Shown here: piece after piece, positions 6,160-7,982 of the stretch
How positions within the stretch are numbered: the first letter of the stretch is position 1
Layout of the letters: each line of letters opens with the position of its first letter
Origin: Niastella sp.
GTDB lineage: Bacteria > Bacteroidota > Bacteroidia > Chitinophagales > Chitinophagaceae
NCBI GenBank assembly: GCA_021154515.1
Contig: JAJKIL010000044.1
Coordinates: 1-7,982, forward strand
Direction: 5' to 3'
DNA length: 7,982 bases
Program-made: the position numbers and the translations under genes
Notes under the pieces: generated by a model
Told to the model about the DNA's origin: nothing
The model's input: the letters and a program-made list of their open reading frames with translations, nothing else
Databases searched by the model: none

Positions 6160-7599
6160 CTATACTAACGGCAATAATTTCGCTGCGATCATTATTATAA
6201 TTAGTCCAGTAAGTCCCATCACCAGCAACATAGGCGCAAAAGCTCTTAAGGTTTCCTTTTCGGTAAGATTGCTCATTTTACAAATGAGCCAGAACCCCGC
6301 ATCATTCATCCATGGTATCAGTTTCGATCCGCAACCAATGGCCAGCCCTAAATACAATGGATGATAGGGCAAACTGGTATTATGCGTCAATCCCGACAAA
6401 ATACCTGATGCGGTGATCAATGCCACGGTGGCCGACCCCTGTGCGGTGCGCACAATAGCAGTGATGAAAAAAGCCATCGGTATCAATGCCATCTGGTAAT
6501 CTTTCGTCCACAGGGCAATGCGCTCACTGATGCCTGTTTGCTGCAGCATGCCGCCAAAAGCGCCGCCGGCTGCAATGATCAGAATGATACCACCTGCGCT
6601 TATTACAGCTCCCTGTACAAATGAGCTTAAACCAGCTGTGCTTTCTTTTTTGTGTACCCGCAGTATTAATAATGCAATGAGCGCACCGATAACCAGGGCG
6701 ATGTTTCTGTCGCCCATGAATTTTATTATGGCAGCCATTTTTCCCATTCCCTCGGCATGGATGGAGTGCAGCGCTGTATCGGCGCAAATAAACACCAATG
6801 GTATCAACAGCGGCAGCACGGATAGCCACAGCGGTGGAAGCTGTTTGGTTTCCTGTAACGAAACCGACCTGATATCTTCAAGCTTTGCATCGAGTGAATC
6901 TCTTAATTCAACAGGCCATTTTTTGTTTACCCACACGGCGTAGTAATATCCGGCTGTAATGGTGAACAATCCCAGGATGATGCCGGCGATCATCATGGTG
7001 CCCATGGCAATATGCATTTCACCGGCGAGGAACAGGGGGCCCGGCGCTGGTGGCACCAATGAGTTGGCCATAGCTGCTCCGCCGGCAATGGCCAGAATGA
7101 ACAGCAGGTAATTTTTTCCCAGGCGCAGGCTGATCGTTTTCGCCAGGGGCGTCATGAGTAGGATCACCGCATCAAAGAAAACGGGAATACCTACAAAAAA
7201 ACTGCTTATGATAAATGCTACGGGTGCTTTTTGTAAACCGGTGAGGCGTAAGACCGATCGCACAATGCGTTCTGCAGCGCCGCTTTCGAGCAGGCATTTC
7301 CCTATAATGGCCGCCATCCCTATGATGATGCCAATTTTTGAACACGTATTGCCAAATTCCAGCGCTACTCTTTCGCCTATAGAGCGGTTCGCCTGTTGAA
7401 GGGCTGCTGCCTGCGTGGCGCCTTTGCTAAGCGCATATTGTTCAACAGCCGATACCGGCGTCATGATAGCCACCACCAGCGCTCCCAGTAAAAGCGCCAG
7501 AAAGGGATTCAGTTTTAACCAGATAATGCCACCAGCTACAATGATAATACCGGTAAATAAAATGACGGCGGGTTCAGCGAGGAATAAAGATAAAGTCAT
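6160..7599 (-). CDS. GntP-family proton symporter, probable aldarate (glucarate/galactarate) permease
   Basis: A 479-residue inner-membrane protein with about 12 hydrophobic segments, expected to import an acidic sugar with protons. GntP-family marks are GIPVFFDAVILLMTPLA (137-153), the VPPAPGP motif (182-188), RTAQGSATVA (384-393) and MNDAGFW (431-437). Characterised relatives carry gluconate, and some carry related acids. The substrate here is inferred from the operon, in which all three enzymes act on aldarates; E. coli uses MFS-type carriers (GarP/GudP) for this. Residues about 52-76 (QYALSKG.TQAAALQQANRSIGERV) look like an extra loop relative to the roughly 440-450-residue E. coli GntP/GntT. 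The start ATG (7597-7599) overlaps the aldolase stop as ATGA, implying translational coupling. The GntP family call is firm; the substrate is moderate. Confidence 0.88.
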   Translation of the reverse strand: MTLSLFLAEPAVILFTGIIIVAGGIIWLKLNPFLALLLGALVVAIMTPVSAVEQYALSKGATQAAALQQANRSIGERVALEFGNTCSKIGIIIGMAAIIGKCLLESGAAERIVRSVLRLTGLQKAPVAFIISSFFVGIPVFFDAVILLMTPLAKTISLRLGKNYLLFILAIAGGAAMANSLVPPAPGPLFLAGEMHIAMGTMMIAGIILGLFTITAGYYYAVWVNKKWPVELRDSLDAKLEDIRSVSLQETKQLPPLWLSVLPLLIPLVFICADTALHSIHAEGMGKMAAIIKFMGDRNIALVIGALIALLILRVHKKESTAGLSSFVQGAVISAGGIILIIAAGGAFGGMLQQTGISERIALWTKDYQMALIPMAFFITAIVRTAQGSATVALITASGILSGLTHNTSLPYHPLYLGLAIGCGSKLIPWMNDAGFWLICKMSNLTEKETLRAFAPMLLVMGLTGLIIIMIAAKLLPLV

Positions 7600-7982
7600 G
7601 ACCGGCCGGTTTTTCCTGAGCTCCGTAAAGTTTGTAAGGTATGGGCCATGTTGCGCGCGGCATCCGCAACAAATGTAGCGTCGGCGCCGCAGGCGATCAT
7701 GCGTATGCCCATGCTGCTATAGCGGGCATATTCATCAGGATTAAAGAACAATATGCCTGTGGCCTTTCCTGCTTTATTAGCAGCATCTACCGTTACCTTT
7801 ACTGCATCTATGAACAACGGATGATCGAACTGGCCAAAAATGCCGAGGGCCATGGTTAAATCGGCCGGACCAATAAACAACACATCAACGCCATCGAGGG
7901 CGGCAATTTCATCGAGGTGAGCAAGCACTTCGATGGTCTCTATCTGAACAATGCCAACAATATTTTCTTTTGCCTGCTGATA
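7596..7982 (-). CDS. garL: HpcH/HpaI-family aldolase, probable 5-keto-4-deoxyglucarate aldolase, N-terminus outside window
   Basis: The last 128 residues of a class II, metal-dependent aldolase (about 256 residues in E. coli GarL). Role: split 5-keto-4-deoxyglucarate into pyruvate and tartronate semialdehyde, feeding the reductase in the same operon. The fragment shows GIVQIET with metal ligand E15 and VLFIGPADL with D41. Their 26-residue spacing equals that between E153 and D179 of E. coli GarL. The helical C-terminus (TGILFFNPDEYARYSSMG, then IACGADATFVADAARNM) is also typical. The frame is open through the window edge; a GTG at 7926-7928 could be read as a start but falls inside conserved sequence and would lose E15. 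Related enzymes act on other 2-keto-3-deoxy or hydroxy-oxo diacids, so the substrate rests on the neighbours. It is the first operon gene visible, and more genes may lie upstream. Confidence 0.87.
   Translation of the reverse strand, partial: YQQAKENIVGIVQIETIEVLAHLDEIAALDGVDVLFIGPADLTMALGIFGQFDHPLFIDAVKVTVDAANKAGKATGILFFNPDEYARYSSMGIRMIACGADATFVADAARNMAHTLQTLRSSGKTGRS

Noticed and set aside
6518..6943. 141-codon plus-strand frame opposite the permease gene
   Set aside because: It is a shadow of membrane-segment codons read antisense, with no independent coding evidence.
7926..7928. GTG as the start of a 110-aa aldolase
   Set aside because: It lies in conserved sequence; the frame stays open to the window edge and includes the metal ligand Glu of QIET just upstream.

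Overview
The window looks like Bacteroidota chromosomal DNA, most likely a soil Chitinophagaceae-type organism (Niastella or Chitinophaga relatives). The grounds are a SusD/RagB-type outer-membrane lipoprotein, starts without clear Shine-Dalgarno sequences, promoter-like boxes close to TAnnTTTG, and short lysine-rich 'histone-like' proteins. The genus is inferred from style, not shown.

Layout. Bases 1-1418 (+) hold the C-terminal ~85% of a SusD_2-type nutrient-binding lipoprotein, whose partner SusC should lie upstream. A strong hairpin terminator (1436-1474) follows. Next is an 83-codon piece (1496-1747, +) matching only the C-terminal end of a DAO-type FAD oxidoreductase, probably a gene relic. 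From 1749 to 3839 comes a mixed stretch of small genes: a lysine-rich 85-aa protein (-), an unrecognised 155-aa protein (+), a 111-aa protein with a histone-H1-like tail and a helix-turn-helix (-), and a DinB-like putative metal-binding protein (+). Two clear dyad symmetries sit upstream of the two lysine-rich genes, and a good intrinsic terminator lies after the HTH gene.

From 7982 down to 3853 (-) there is one aldarate catabolic operon, in transcription order: garL-like aldolase (N-terminus outside the window), GntP-family permease, garR-like tartronate semialdehyde reductase, and glucarate dehydratase. The proposed route is: the permease imports the sugar diacid; the dehydratase makes 5-keto-4-deoxyglucarate; the aldolase splits it to pyruvate and tartronate semialdehyde; the reductase gives D-glycerate. 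Glycerate kinase and a dedicated regulator are not in the window. Aldolase and permease overlap by ATGA and permease and reductase are 25 bp apart. The 101-bp gap before the dehydratase holds a CCGG-rich hairpin. Catalytic residues are intact in all three enzymes.

No tRNA, rRNA, CRISPR array, insertion sequence or origin was seen. No clearly new multi-gene system was found. The most unusual items are the oxidoreductase relic, the H1-tail/HTH fusion with its nearby dyad, and the intercistronic hairpin.
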